64,000 nt of DNA from Paraburkholderia aromaticivorans (GTDB lineage Bacteria; Pseudomonadota; Gammaproteobacteria; Burkholderiales; Burkholderiaceae), in the NCBI RefSeq assembly GCF_002278075.1, contig NZ_CP022989.1:2790001-2854000 (forward strand). The letters run 5' to 3'. The notes below the pieces were generated by a model that worked only from the letters and a program-made list of their open reading frames with translations, had not been told where the DNA came from and made no database searches. Every line of letters starts with the position of its first letter. The first letter of the stretch is position 1. Made by a program: the position numbers and the translations under genes. Positions 9,832 to 20,599 of this stretch are shown piece by piece.

Positions 9832-11049
9832 TCAACCCGCCAGCGCGCGGCAAAAGTCGACGATCCGCTGCGCGCCCTGCGTGCATTCGTCGACGTCGGC
9901 GACGAGCGCCATGCGCACGAAATTGCGGCCGGGGTTCACGCCGTGCGCAGTGCGCGCGAGAAACGAGCCCGGCAGAACCGTCACATTATAGTCGGCGTAG
10001 AGGCGCTGGGCGAACTCGGTGTCCGTGAGGCCCGTGCGCGAGACGTCCGCCCACAGGTAGAACGCGGCGTCCGGCAGGCGCACGTCGAGCACCTCGGCGA
10101 GCATCGGCGTCACGGTGGAAAACTTCTGTACATACTTCGCGCGGTTCTCGCGCACGTGCGCTTCGTCGTTCCAGGCCGCGATGCTGGCGCTCTGGAACAC
10201 CGTCGACAGGGCCGCGCCGTGGTATGTCCGGTACAGCAGGAAGTCCTTGAGAATCGCCGCGTCGCCCGCGACGAAGCCCGAGCGCATGCCCGGCACGTTC
10301 GAGCGCTTGGACAGGCTCGACAGCATGACGAGCCGCTCGAAACCGCGGCCGAGCCGGTGCGCCGCTTCGAGGCCGCCGAGCGGCGGGTTGGCTTCGTCGA
10401 AATAGATTTCGGAGTAGCACTCGTCCGAGGCGATCACGAAGCCGTAGCGGTCCGACAGCGCGAACAGCTCGCGCCAGTCGTCGAGCGTGAGCACGGCGCC
10501 GGTCGGATTGCCGGGCGAGCAGACATAGAGCAGTTGCGTGCGCGCCCAGATCCCGGCCGGCACCGCCGAATAGTCGCAGGCGAAGTTGCGCGCTGGATCG
10601 CTATTGACGAAGTACGGTTGCGCGCCCGCGAGAATCGCCGCGCCTTCGTAGATTTGGTAGAACGGGTTCGGACAGAGTACGATCGCAGGCTCGCCGTCGG
10701 CATTCTTTTTCGGATCGAGCACGGTTTGGGCGAGCGCGAACAACGCCTCGCGCGAACCTGATACCGGCAGCACCTGGGTGGCCGGATCGACCGGCGGCAG
10801 GTGGTAGCGCTGCGTGACCCACTTCGCGATCGCCTCGCGCAAGGCCGGCGTTCCGATCGTGGCCGGATACGCGGACAAGCCGCCGAGCGAGGCCACCACG
10901 GCGTCGCGGATCAGCGCGGGCGTGGGGTGTTTCGGTTCGCCGATGCCAAAGCTGATATGCGCGAGGCTGGCGTTCGGCGTGACGTCCGCGAACAGCGCGC
11001 GCAGTTTTTCGAATGGATAGGGCTGAAGGGAGTCGAGTAGCGGGTTCAC
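9832..11049 (-). CDS. dapC: N-succinyldiaminopimelate aminotransferase DapC
   Basis: 405 residues of fold-type I PLP aminotransferase. The Schiff-base lysine lies in LSSLSKRSNVPGMRSGF; substrate and PLP motifs YVCSPGNPTGAVL and ASDECYSEIYF are intact. With dapD and dapE beside it, it is best assigned as DapC, using glutamate to aminate N-succinyl-2-amino-6-ketopimelate. The frame stays open to 11355, but that extension is arginine-rich, unlike the family. The typical N-terminus NPLLDSLQPYPFEKL follows a GTG at 11049, chosen as start. First gene of the leftward dap cluster. Confidence 0.93.
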   Translation of the reverse strand: MNPLLDSLQPYPFEKLRALFADVTPNASLAHISFGIGEPKHPTPALIRDAVVASLGGLSAYPATIGTPALREAIAKWVTQRYHLPPVDPATQVLPVSGSREALFALAQTVLDPKKNADGEPAIVLCPNPFYQIYEGAAILAGAQPYFVNSDPARNFACDYSAVPAGIWARTQLLYVCSPGNPTGAVLTLDDWRELFALSDRYGFVIASDECYSEIYFDEANPPLGGLEAAHRLGRGFERLVMLSSLSKRSNVPGMRSGFVAGDAAILKDFLLYRTYHGAALSTVFQSASIAAWNDEAHVRENRAKYVQKFSTVTPMLAEVLDVRLPDAAFYLWADVSRTGLTDTEFAQRLYADYNVTVLPGSFLARTAHGVNPGRNFVRMALVADVDECTQGAQRIVDFCRALAG

Positions 11050-11486
11050 GGGCGGATCGAGCCTGATCGAAGATGAGCGCTGATGGATGCGGGAAAAGCG
11101 GAGCACGCGGGCCGGCGTCAAGCGCGCCGGCCGAGCGCGCCAAACGCGCCAGACAGACGGCCGCAGCGGCGAGCGGATGATTATAGCGTGGTGCGCGGGG
11201 CGCGTCGGCCATACGGCGGAGCAAACCGCCGCCGCGCGCCGCCGCGCGGCGCATGCCAGCGCAGCGGACCAACAACATCGCGCCGGTGAACCACGGCGCA
11301 ACCCGCCAGGCGGCGCAGGCAATGCGCTGCAGCGGGAACGACGCGAACCGCGCACGGTTCGTGCAAGAAAGAAGCAGGAGCAGCAATGGTTGCAGCAGTC
11401 CCGGAGACACTCGGACCCAGCAGGCGCAAGAACGCCGCGGTCCTCGGCGGGAACCCCGCGAACGGCTCCGCAAGGAGCCCCGCACC
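11050..11486. other. Divergent intergenic region between dapC and the DMT transporter
   Basis: 437 bases without a supported gene. Very GC-rich with many CG-only runs around 11200-11260. The only recognisable signal is a perfect TATAAT on the minus strand at 11180-11185, about 130 bases upstream of dapC. No promoter was identified for the rightward gene. Confidence 0.5.
11180..11208 (-). promoter_or_regulatory. Possible dapC promoter
   Basis: On the minus strand the -10 element is a consensus TATAAT (11180-11185). The matching -35 position, 17 bases away, reads CCGACG and is a poor match, so the call depends on the -10 and its position upstream of dapC. Confidence 0.35.
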
Positions 11487-12482
11487 ATGACCAACTGGCT
11501 TCGCAACGGTTGGCCGACGCTCGCGATCATGCTGGGCGCGTCGGTGTGGGGAATGATCTGGTATCCATTGCGCATGCTGAATGCGCTCGGCGTGACGGGC
11601 ACGGCGGCCAGCGCGCTCACGAGCGGCGCCGGCTGCCTGTTCGTGCTGCTGGTGCGTTATCGCGCGCTCAGAACCGTGCGCTGGCACTGGCTGCTGCCGG
11701 CTCTCGCGCTCGCTGCGGGGATTACCAACCTCGGCTTCGTGTGGGGCTCGATTCACGGCCAGGTGATGCGGGTGCTGCTGCTGTTCTATCTCACCCCGGC
11801 GTGGACCGCGCTCTTCGCGCACTTCATCCTGCATGAACGGCTCACGTGGTCGGGCGCGGCTCTCGCCGCGCTCTCGCTCGCCGGTGCGATGACCATGCTG
11901 TGGTCGCCGCAACTGGGCATTCCCGTGCCCGGCAATCTCGCCGAATGGGCGGGCCTCGCGGGCGGCATGGGCTTTGCCATGAGCAACGTGTTGATTCTCA
12001 AGACGAGCCGCGTGCTGCCTGACATGAGGCCGGAAATGCGCACCGCGACGATCTTCGGCGGCGCGGCGATTTTCAGCGCCTGCGCTTCGCTGTTCGAGGC
12101 AATGCCCGCGCCGCCCACCGGCGCGCGTCTCGGCACGGCCGCGTGGCTGGTGCTCGGCCTCGGCTTCCTGCTGGCGTCGAACAATATGCTGGTGCAGTAC
12201 GGGCTCGCGCGAGTGCCGGCCAACCGGGCGTCGATCATCATGCTGTTCGAGATCGTGGTCACGGCGTTGTCGGCCTGGCTCTTCGCCGGCGAGATGCCCG
12301 GTTCGCGCGAATGGGCGGGCGGCGTGTGCATTGTGCTGGCTTCGGCGCTCTCCAGTTGGGTGCATCGGACCAGGTCCATGCCGCCCGATCCGGCCATTCA
12401 GGACGCGAGCTCCGCCAATGAACGCGATGCGGACCCCGGCGAGCACAAGGACGGCAAGAACCGCCCACGCGCGATGGTATGA
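11487..12482 (+). CDS. DMT-superfamily transporter (EamA domains)
   Basis: 331 residues forming about ten hydrophobic helices arranged as two EamA repeats, the second beginning around residue 155 (LAEWAGLAGGMGFAMSNVLIL). Proteins of this superfamily are inner-membrane exporters of amino acids or other metabolites; the substrate cannot be read from the sequence. The open frame extends to 11253, but an AGGAG ribosome site eight bases before the ATG at 11487 and the membrane-protein N-terminus fix the start. The C-terminal 30 residues are hydrophilic. Followed after 158 bases by smc. Confidence 0.87.
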   Translation: MTNWLRNGWPTLAIMLGASVWGMIWYPLRMLNALGVTGTAASALTSGAGCLFVLLVRYRALRTVRWHWLLPALALAAGITNLGFVWGSIHGQVMRVLLLFYLTPAWTALFAHFILHERLTWSGAALAALSLAGAMTMLWSPQLGIPVPGNLAEWAGLAGGMGFAMSNVLILKTSRVLPDMRPEMRTATIFGGAAIFSACASLFEAMPAPPTGARLGTAAWLVLGLGFLLASNNMLVQYGLARVPANRASIIMLFEIVVTALSAWLFAGEMPGSREWAGGVCIVLASALSSWVHRTRSMPPDPAIQDASSANERDADPGEHKDGKNRPRAMV

Positions 12483-12640
12483 TTGCCCCTCATTGGCCGG
12501 CGCATGCGTGAGCGCGTGAAGCCGGCGCCCGTGTCCCGAGGGTTCGCGGGGGTTCGCGGGCCGTGTCGCTGTTTCGGCGAACGGCTGGCGCGGCCCTCAA
12601 GAGCCACCCATTTTTCCCCTTTTCAAACAGCGAAATCGCC

Positions 12641-15600
12641 GTGCGTCTGACCTCGATCAAACTCGCTGGCTTCAAGTCATTCGTCGATCCCACGCATTTC
12701 CAGGTCCCCGGCCAGCTTGTCGGCGTGGTCGGACCGAATGGGTGCGGCAAGTCCAACATCATCGACGCCGTGCGCTGGGTGCTCGGCGAATCGCGCGCTT
12801 CCGAGTTGCGCGGCGAGTCGATGCAGGACGTGATCTTCAATGGCTCGACCGCGCGCAAGCCGGGTAGCCGCGCCAGCGTCGAACTGGTGTTCGACAACGC
12901 CGACGGCCGGGCCGCCGGCCAGTGGGGCCAGTATGCCGAAATCGCCGTGAAACGCGTGCTGACGCGCGACGGCACTTCGAGCTACTACATCAACAATTTG
13001 CCGGCGCGTCGCCGGGACATTCAGGACATCTTCCTCGGCACCGGTCTCGGGCCGCGCGCGTACGCGATCATCGGGCAGGGCATGATCGCGCGCCTGATCG
13101 AGGCGAAGCCGGAAGAGCTGCGCGTGTTTCTCGAAGAAGCCGCGGGCGTGTCGAAGTACAAGGAACGCCGCCGCGAAACCGAGAACCGGTTGCACGACAC
13201 GCGCGAGAATCTGACGCGGGTCGAGGACATCGTCCGCGAACTGGGGGCGAACCTCGAGAAGCTGGAAGCGCAGGCGGTGGTCGCCACGCGTTACAAGGAA
13301 TTGCAGACCGACGGCGAAGAGAAGCAACGGCTCTTGTGGCTGTTGCGCAAGAACGAAGCCGGCAGCGAGCAGGAGCGCCAACAACGCGCGATCGAACAGG
13401 CCCAGATCGATCTCGAAGCGCACACCGCGAAGCTGCGCGAAGTCGAAGCGCAACTCGAAACGCTGCGCGTCGCGCATTACTCCGCCAGCGACGCGATGCA
13501 GGGCGCGCAAGGCGCGCTCTACGAGGCGAATTCGGAAGTCAGCCGGCTTGAAGCCGAGATCAAGTTCATCGTCGAATCGCGCAATCGCGTGCAGGCGCAG
13601 ATCGCCGCACTGAATGCGCAGCGTGAGCAGTGGCAATCGCAGGCGCAAAAAGCGCAAGACGATCTGGCGGAGGCCGAAGAACAACTGGCCGTTGCCGAAG
13701 AAAAAGCCGCGCTGGCCGAAGACGAAGCCGCCGCCAAGCACGACGCGATGCCCGCGCTCGAAGCGCGCTGGCGCGATGCGCAAACGGAGTTGAACGCCGA
13801 GCGCGGCGGGATCGCGCAAACCGAACAGGCGCTCAAGCTCGAAGCCGCGCATCAGCGCAATGCCGATCAGCAATTGCAGCAATTGCAGGCGCGTCACGAG
13901 CGTTTGAAGTCGGAAGCAGGCGGTCTCGACGCCCCCGACGAAGCGCAACTCGAAGACTTGCGCATGCAGCTTGCCGAGCACGAGGAAATCCTGCACGACG
14001 CGCAAGCGCGGCTCGCCGACGCGCAGGAAACGCTGCCGCGTCTGGACGGCGAGCGCCGCGCCGCGCAGGAGCGCGTGCAGGCCGAAAGCGCGCAGATTCA
14101 TCAACTCGACGCGCGCCTCGCCGCCCTCAAGCAGTTGCAGGAAAACGTCCAGACCGAAGGCAAGATCCAGCCGTGGCTCGAAAAGCACGAACTGGGCGGC
14201 CTGCCGCGTCTGTGGAAAAAGCTGCATGTCGAAGCCGGTTGGGAAACCGCGCTCGAGGCCGTGCTGCGCGAGCGCCTCGCCGCGCTGGAAGTGTCGAACC
14301 TCGACTGGGTCAAGGCATTCGCCACCGACGCGCCGCCCGCCAAGCTCGCCTTCTACGCGCCGCCCCTAGCCGGCCAGCCGGCCGCCACGCCGCCTGCATT
14401 GCGGCCGCTGCTGTCGCTGGTGCGGATCGACGACGCGGGCATCCGCGCGGTCCTGAACGACTGGCTCGGCCTTGCGTTCGTCGCCGACGATCTGCAGCAG
14501 GCGCTCTCCATGCGCTCGCAACTGCCGGAAGGCGGCTCGTTCGTCGTCAAGGCGGGGCATGTGGTGACGCGCGTCGGCGTGCAACTGTATGCCGCCGACT
14601 CCGAACAGGCCGGCATGCTGGCGCGTCAGCAGGAAATCGAAAACCTGGCGCGCCAGGTTCGCGCGCAAGCCTTGCGCGCCGACGAGGCGAAGGCCGCCGC
14701 GATCCGCGCCGAAGCCGCTCACACGCAAGCCGCCCAGGCATTGACCGACGTGCGCCAGCAGGCGGAGCGCGCCACCCAGCGCGTGCACGCGTTGCAAATG
14801 GACGTGCTCAAGCTCACTCAGGCGCACGAGCGTTACACGCAGCGCAGCACGCAGATTCGCGAGGAACTCGCAGAGATCACCGCGCAGATCGAAGAGCAAC
14901 GCGCGATGCGCGCGGAGTCGGAAGCGAACTTCGAGCGTCACGACGGTGAACTCGCCGAATTGCAGGCGCGTTTCGAAGACCACCAGCTGGCGTTCGAAGC
15001 GCTCGACGAAGCACTCACCGCCGCTCGCGGCGAGGCGCGCGATCTCGACCGTGCCGCTACCGACGCGCGCTTTGCCGCGCGCAACGTGGCGAACCGCATC
15101 GACGAACTGAAGCGCAGCATTCAGGTCGCGCACGAGCAGAGCGAGCGTGTCGCGGCGTCGCTGGAAGACGCGCGCGCCGAGCTGGAAACCATCAACGAGC
15201 AGACCGCGCACACCGGTTTGCAGGACGCGCTCGACATCCGCGCCGTCAAGGAAGAAGCGCTGCACGCCGCGCGCCTCGAACTCGACGACCTCACCGCCAA
15301 GCTGCGTGCCGCCGACGAAACGCGTCTCACGGCCGAGCGCGCGCTGCAGCCGCTGCGCGACCGTATCAACGAATTGCAGTTGAAGGAACAGGCGGCGCGC
15401 CTGAACGGCGAGCAGTTCATCGAGCAGCTGGCCGCGGCCGGCGTCGACGAGGCGCAGTTGCAGGCCAAGCTCACGCCGGACATGAAGCCGTCGTATCTGC
15501 AGGGCGAAGTCACGCGCATCAACAACGCCATCACCGCGCTCGGCCCGGTCAACATGGCCGCGCTCGACGAACTGAAGGCCGCGACCGAGCGCAAGTCGTT

Positions 15601-16159
15601 CCTCGACTCGCAATCGACCGACCTGAACAGCGCGATCGAAACGCTCGAAGACGCGATCCGCAAGATCGACGCGGAAACGCGTACGCTGTTGCAAGGCACC
15701 TTCGACCAGGTGAACCAGCATTTCGGCGAACTGTTCCCGCGTCTTTTCGGCGGCGGCCAGGCGAGACTGATCATGACCGGCGACGAAATTCTCGATGCCG
15801 GCGTGCAGGTGATGGCGCAGCCGCCGGGCAAGAAGAATTCGACAATTCACCTGCTGTCGGGCGGCGAAAAAGCGCTGACCGCCACCGCCCTGGTGTTCGC
15901 GATGTTCCAGCTCAATCCCGCGCCGTTCTGTCTGCTCGACGAAGTGGACGCGCCGCTCGACGACGCCAATACGGAACGTTTCGCGAACCTTGTGCGGGCG
16001 ATGTCGGACAAAACCCAGTTCCTTTTCATCTCGCACAACAAGATCGCGATGGAAATGGCGCAGCAATTGATCGGTGTGACCATGCAGGAGCAGGGCGTGT
16101 CGCGCATCGTTGCCGTCGACATGGAAACGGCCGCGGGTTTCGCCCAGAATATCGTTTGA
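12641..16159 (+). CDS. smc: Chromosome partition protein Smc
   Basis: 1172 residues with the complete SMC architecture. The N-terminal head has Walker A GPNGCGKSN (residues 31-39) and the family opening LTSIKLAGFKSFVDP. Two long charged coiled coils flank a globular hinge at about residues 510-660. The C-terminal head carries signature LLSGGEKALTA and Walker B PFCLLDEVDAPLDDAN. It forms condensin with ScpAB (not in this window) to organise and segregate the chromosome. The reading frame continues upstream to 12563, but the family starts at V/M-RLTSIKLAG, giving a GTG at 12641; no strong ribosome site is visible. Confidence 0.96.
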   Translation: MRLTSIKLAGFKSFVDPTHFQVPGQLVGVVGPNGCGKSNIIDAVRWVLGESRASELRGESMQDVIFNGSTARKPGSRASVELVFDNADGRAAGQWGQYAEIAVKRVLTRDGTSSYYINNLPARRRDIQDIFLGTGLGPRAYAIIGQGMIARLIEAKPEELRVFLEEAAGVSKYKERRRETENRLHDTRENLTRVEDIVRELGANLEKLEAQAVVATRYKELQTDGEEKQRLLWLLRKNEAGSEQERQQRAIEQAQIDLEAHTAKLREVEAQLETLRVAHYSASDAMQGAQGALYEANSEVSRLEAEIKFIVESRNRVQAQIAALNAQREQWQSQAQKAQDDLAEAEEQLAVAEEKAALAEDEAAAKHDAMPALEARWRDAQTELNAERGGIAQTEQALKLEAAHQRNADQQLQQLQARHERLKSEAGGLDAPDEAQLEDLRMQLAEHEEILHDAQARLADAQETLPRLDGERRAAQERVQAESAQIHQLDARLAALKQLQENVQTEGKIQPWLEKHELGGLPRLWKKLHVEAGWETALEAVLRERLAALEVSNLDWVKAFATDAPPAKLAFYAPPLAGQPAATPPALRPLLSLVRIDDAGIRAVLNDWLGLAFVADDLQQALSMRSQLPEGGSFVVKAGHVVTRVGVQLYAADSEQAGMLARQQEIENLARQVRAQALRADEAKAAAIRAEAAHTQAAQALTDVRQQAERATQRVHALQMDVLKLTQAHERYTQRSTQIREELAEITAQIEEQRAMRAESEANFERHDGELAELQARFEDHQLAFEALDEALTAARGEARDLDRAATDARFAARNVANRIDELKRSIQVAHEQSERVAASLEDARAELETINEQTAHTGLQDALDIRAVKEEALHAARLELDDLTAKLRAADETRLTAERALQPLRDRINELQLKEQAARLNGEQFIEQLAAAGVDEAQLQAKLTPDMKPSYLQGEVTRINNAITALGPVNMAALDELKAATERKSFLDSQSTDLNSAIETLEDAIRKIDAETRTLLQGTFDQVNQHFGELFPRLFGGGQARLIMTGDEILDAGVQVMAQPPGKKNSTIHLLSGGEKALTATALVFAMFQLNPAPFCLLDEVDAPLDDANTERFANLVRAMSDKTQFLFISHNKIAMEMAQQLIGVTMQEQGVSRIVAVDMETAAGFAQNIV

Positions 16160-16298
16160 GTTGCGCTTGATTTGCGCTTGAATTGCTTTTGAGTCGACAT
16201 TCGCGGGTGTCCGCGTTCAGCGCAGCGGCCGTTGGCCGCGCGACACGTGAGCCGGGCGTAGAAGCCGCGCAGATAAAAGAATTGCTGATGGAGCATGC

Positions 16299-17585
16299 AT
16301 GGACGAGTTGACACTCGGTTTGATCGGCGCGGGTGCCGTGGTGGTCGGGGGCGTGGTCGTGTACAACGCATGGCAGGGCGCGAAGGTGCGCCGCAAGATG
16401 CCGCGGCCAATGCCGGCCGACACCGCCGAGAACTTCGCGCGGGACGATCAGGAGGAACAGAGCCCGTTCATCGAGCCGGCCCGGCCGACCACGCGCCGCG
16501 AGCCGGTGGTGGGCACCGAAGCGGCAGGAGAAACCGCGGCGGCGCGCGTCGAGCCGACTTTCGGCGGCCCCGCAGCGGCGCCTCTCGATACGCCAGCCGA
16601 TATCCAGGCCGAGACGGTCACGCCGAACGGCTACCCGGAAGCCGAGGGCACGGCTGAAGCCGAAGCCGGCGACCACGCGCAGGCGGGCAGCGCCGCGCAA
16701 GCCGCCCGCCCGGCCGACGAGCCGGCCGAACCGATTCTGCCCGCCGCCACGACGATCTCGTCGGCGCCGCCGGCGATCGTCGATCGCCGCATCGACTGTA
16801 TCGTGCCGATCCGTTTGAACGGCCCGGTGGCGGGCGACAAGGTGATTCCGCTTGCGCAGCGTCTGCGCCGCGCGGGCAGCAAGCCGGTGCATATCGAGGG
16901 CAAGCTCGAAGGCGGCGCGTGGGAACTGCTGCAGAACGGCGCGCGCTATGAAGAGTTGCGTGCGGCCGCGCAATTGGCCAACCGCAGCGGCGCGCTCAAC
17001 GAACTGGAGTTTTCCGAGTTCGTGACCGGCGTGCAGCAATTCGCGGACGCGCTGGATGCATCGCCGGAATTTCCGGACATGCTGGAAACGGTGGCGATGG
17101 CGCGTGAGCTCGACGGCTTTGCCGCGCAGTGCGACGCGCAGCTGTCGATCAACGTGCTCTCCGACGGCGCGCCGTGGTCCGCCAATTACGTGCAGGCGAT
17201 TGCGTCGCAAGACGGCCTGCTGCTTTCGCGCGACGGTACGCGTTTCGTCAAGCTCGACGCGCGGCAAAGCCCGGTGTTCATGCTGCAGTTCGGCGACACC
17301 AACTTCCTGCGCGACGACCTGACCTACAAAGGCGGTCAGATGATCACGCTGGTGCTCGACGTGCCGGTGGCCGACGAAGACATCCTGCCGTTCCGGCTGA
17401 TGTGCGACTACGCGAAATCGTTGGCCGAGCGCATCGGCGGGCGGGTGGTCGACGACGGCCGGCGGCCGTTGCCGGAAACCGCATTGCTCGCCATCGAAAA
17501 GCAACTGATGACGCTCTACGCGAAGCTCGAACAGGCGGGGATTCCGGCCGGCTCGCCGGCCACGCGGCGTTTGTTCAGTCAGTAA
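16299..17585 (+). CDS. zipA: Cell division protein ZipA
   Basis: 428 residues. An N-terminal membrane helix (residues 6-23, GLIGAGAVVVGGVVVYNA) is followed by a low-complexity Pro/Ala/Glu linker (about 30-160) and a C-terminal globular domain that matches the ZipA FtsZ-binding fold (ILPFRLMCDYAKSLAERIGG). This is the ZipA layout: it tethers and bundles FtsZ at the division site on the inner membrane. The linker is long and poorly conserved, as usual. Position between smc and ligA is the normal betaproteobacterial order and supports the call. Confidence 0.87.
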   Translation: MDELTLGLIGAGAVVVGGVVVYNAWQGAKVRRKMPRPMPADTAENFARDDQEEQSPFIEPARPTTRREPVVGTEAAGETAAARVEPTFGGPAAAPLDTPADIQAETVTPNGYPEAEGTAEAEAGDHAQAGSAAQAARPADEPAEPILPAATTISSAPPAIVDRRIDCIVPIRLNGPVAGDKVIPLAQRLRRAGSKPVHIEGKLEGGAWELLQNGARYEELRAAAQLANRSGALNELEFSEFVTGVQQFADALDASPEFPDMLETVAMARELDGFAAQCDAQLSINVLSDGAPWSANYVQAIASQDGLLLSRDGTRFVKLDARQSPVFMLQFGDTNFLRDDLTYKGGQMITLVLDVPVADEDILPFRLMCDYAKSLAERIGGRVVDDGRRPLPETALLAIEKQLMTLYAKLEQAGIPAGSPATRRLFSQ

Positions 17586-17612
17586 TTTTTTTAAGTTTTA
17601 CCAGTGTCACTT

Positions 17613-17640
17613 GCGGCCGCACGATGTGCGGCCGCTGTCG
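17613..17640 (+). terminator. Hairpin after zipA
   Basis: A perfect 10-bp GC-rich stem (17613-17622 with 17626-17635, loop GAT) lies 28 bases after zipA. The downstream tract TGTCGTTTC is only weakly U-rich, so termination may be partial. Confidence 0.45.
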
Positions 17641-17715
17641 TTTCAGGCGGCGAGCTCGCGCATGGCGTTCGAGCGGACGCGCCGCGCGCCGAAACTGGCC
17701 ATTCGGCCGATGTAA

Positions 17716-20372
<2,657 letters not shown>

Positions 20373-20495
20373 CCCTCTTTGCCGTGGCTACGTGTTCTAA
20401 AAATGCGTGCGTGTTGCCGGGCTATCAGGTGATGCCAGCCCAGCGTCGCTCAGGCTGACGGGTGGCTGGGTGGCGGAAAGGCCGGCTCATTAGCA

Positions 20496-20537
20496 AACAA
20501 CCCCACGTTCTCGAAAAAACGCGGGGTTGTTTTTTTG
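20496..20537 (+). terminator. Intrinsic terminator between def and the pseudouridine synthase gene
   Basis: Stem AACAACCCC (20496-20504) with GGGGTTGTT (20523-20531) followed by seven Ts. It sits between two convergent genes and the A-rich side makes it plausibly bidirectional. Confidence 0.82.
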
Positions 20538-20599
20538 CGCCGCCTTGCTAGCGGCCGGGGTGAGGATTTAACCGCGCCCTCCGCATCCGGCTCACAGCG

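Noticed and set aside
11050..11355. N-terminal extension of dapC
   Set aside because: The 102 extra residues are Arg/Ala-rich and precede the usual N-terminus of the enzyme; the GTG at 11049 is the better start.
12677..14227. Long open frame of 516 codons antisense to smc
   Set aside because: High-GC codon bias in smc leaves the opposite strand open; the translation is Leu/Arg-rich with no family resemblance. The same applies to long antisense frames over yheS, ligA, dxr, bamA, ppsA and guaA.
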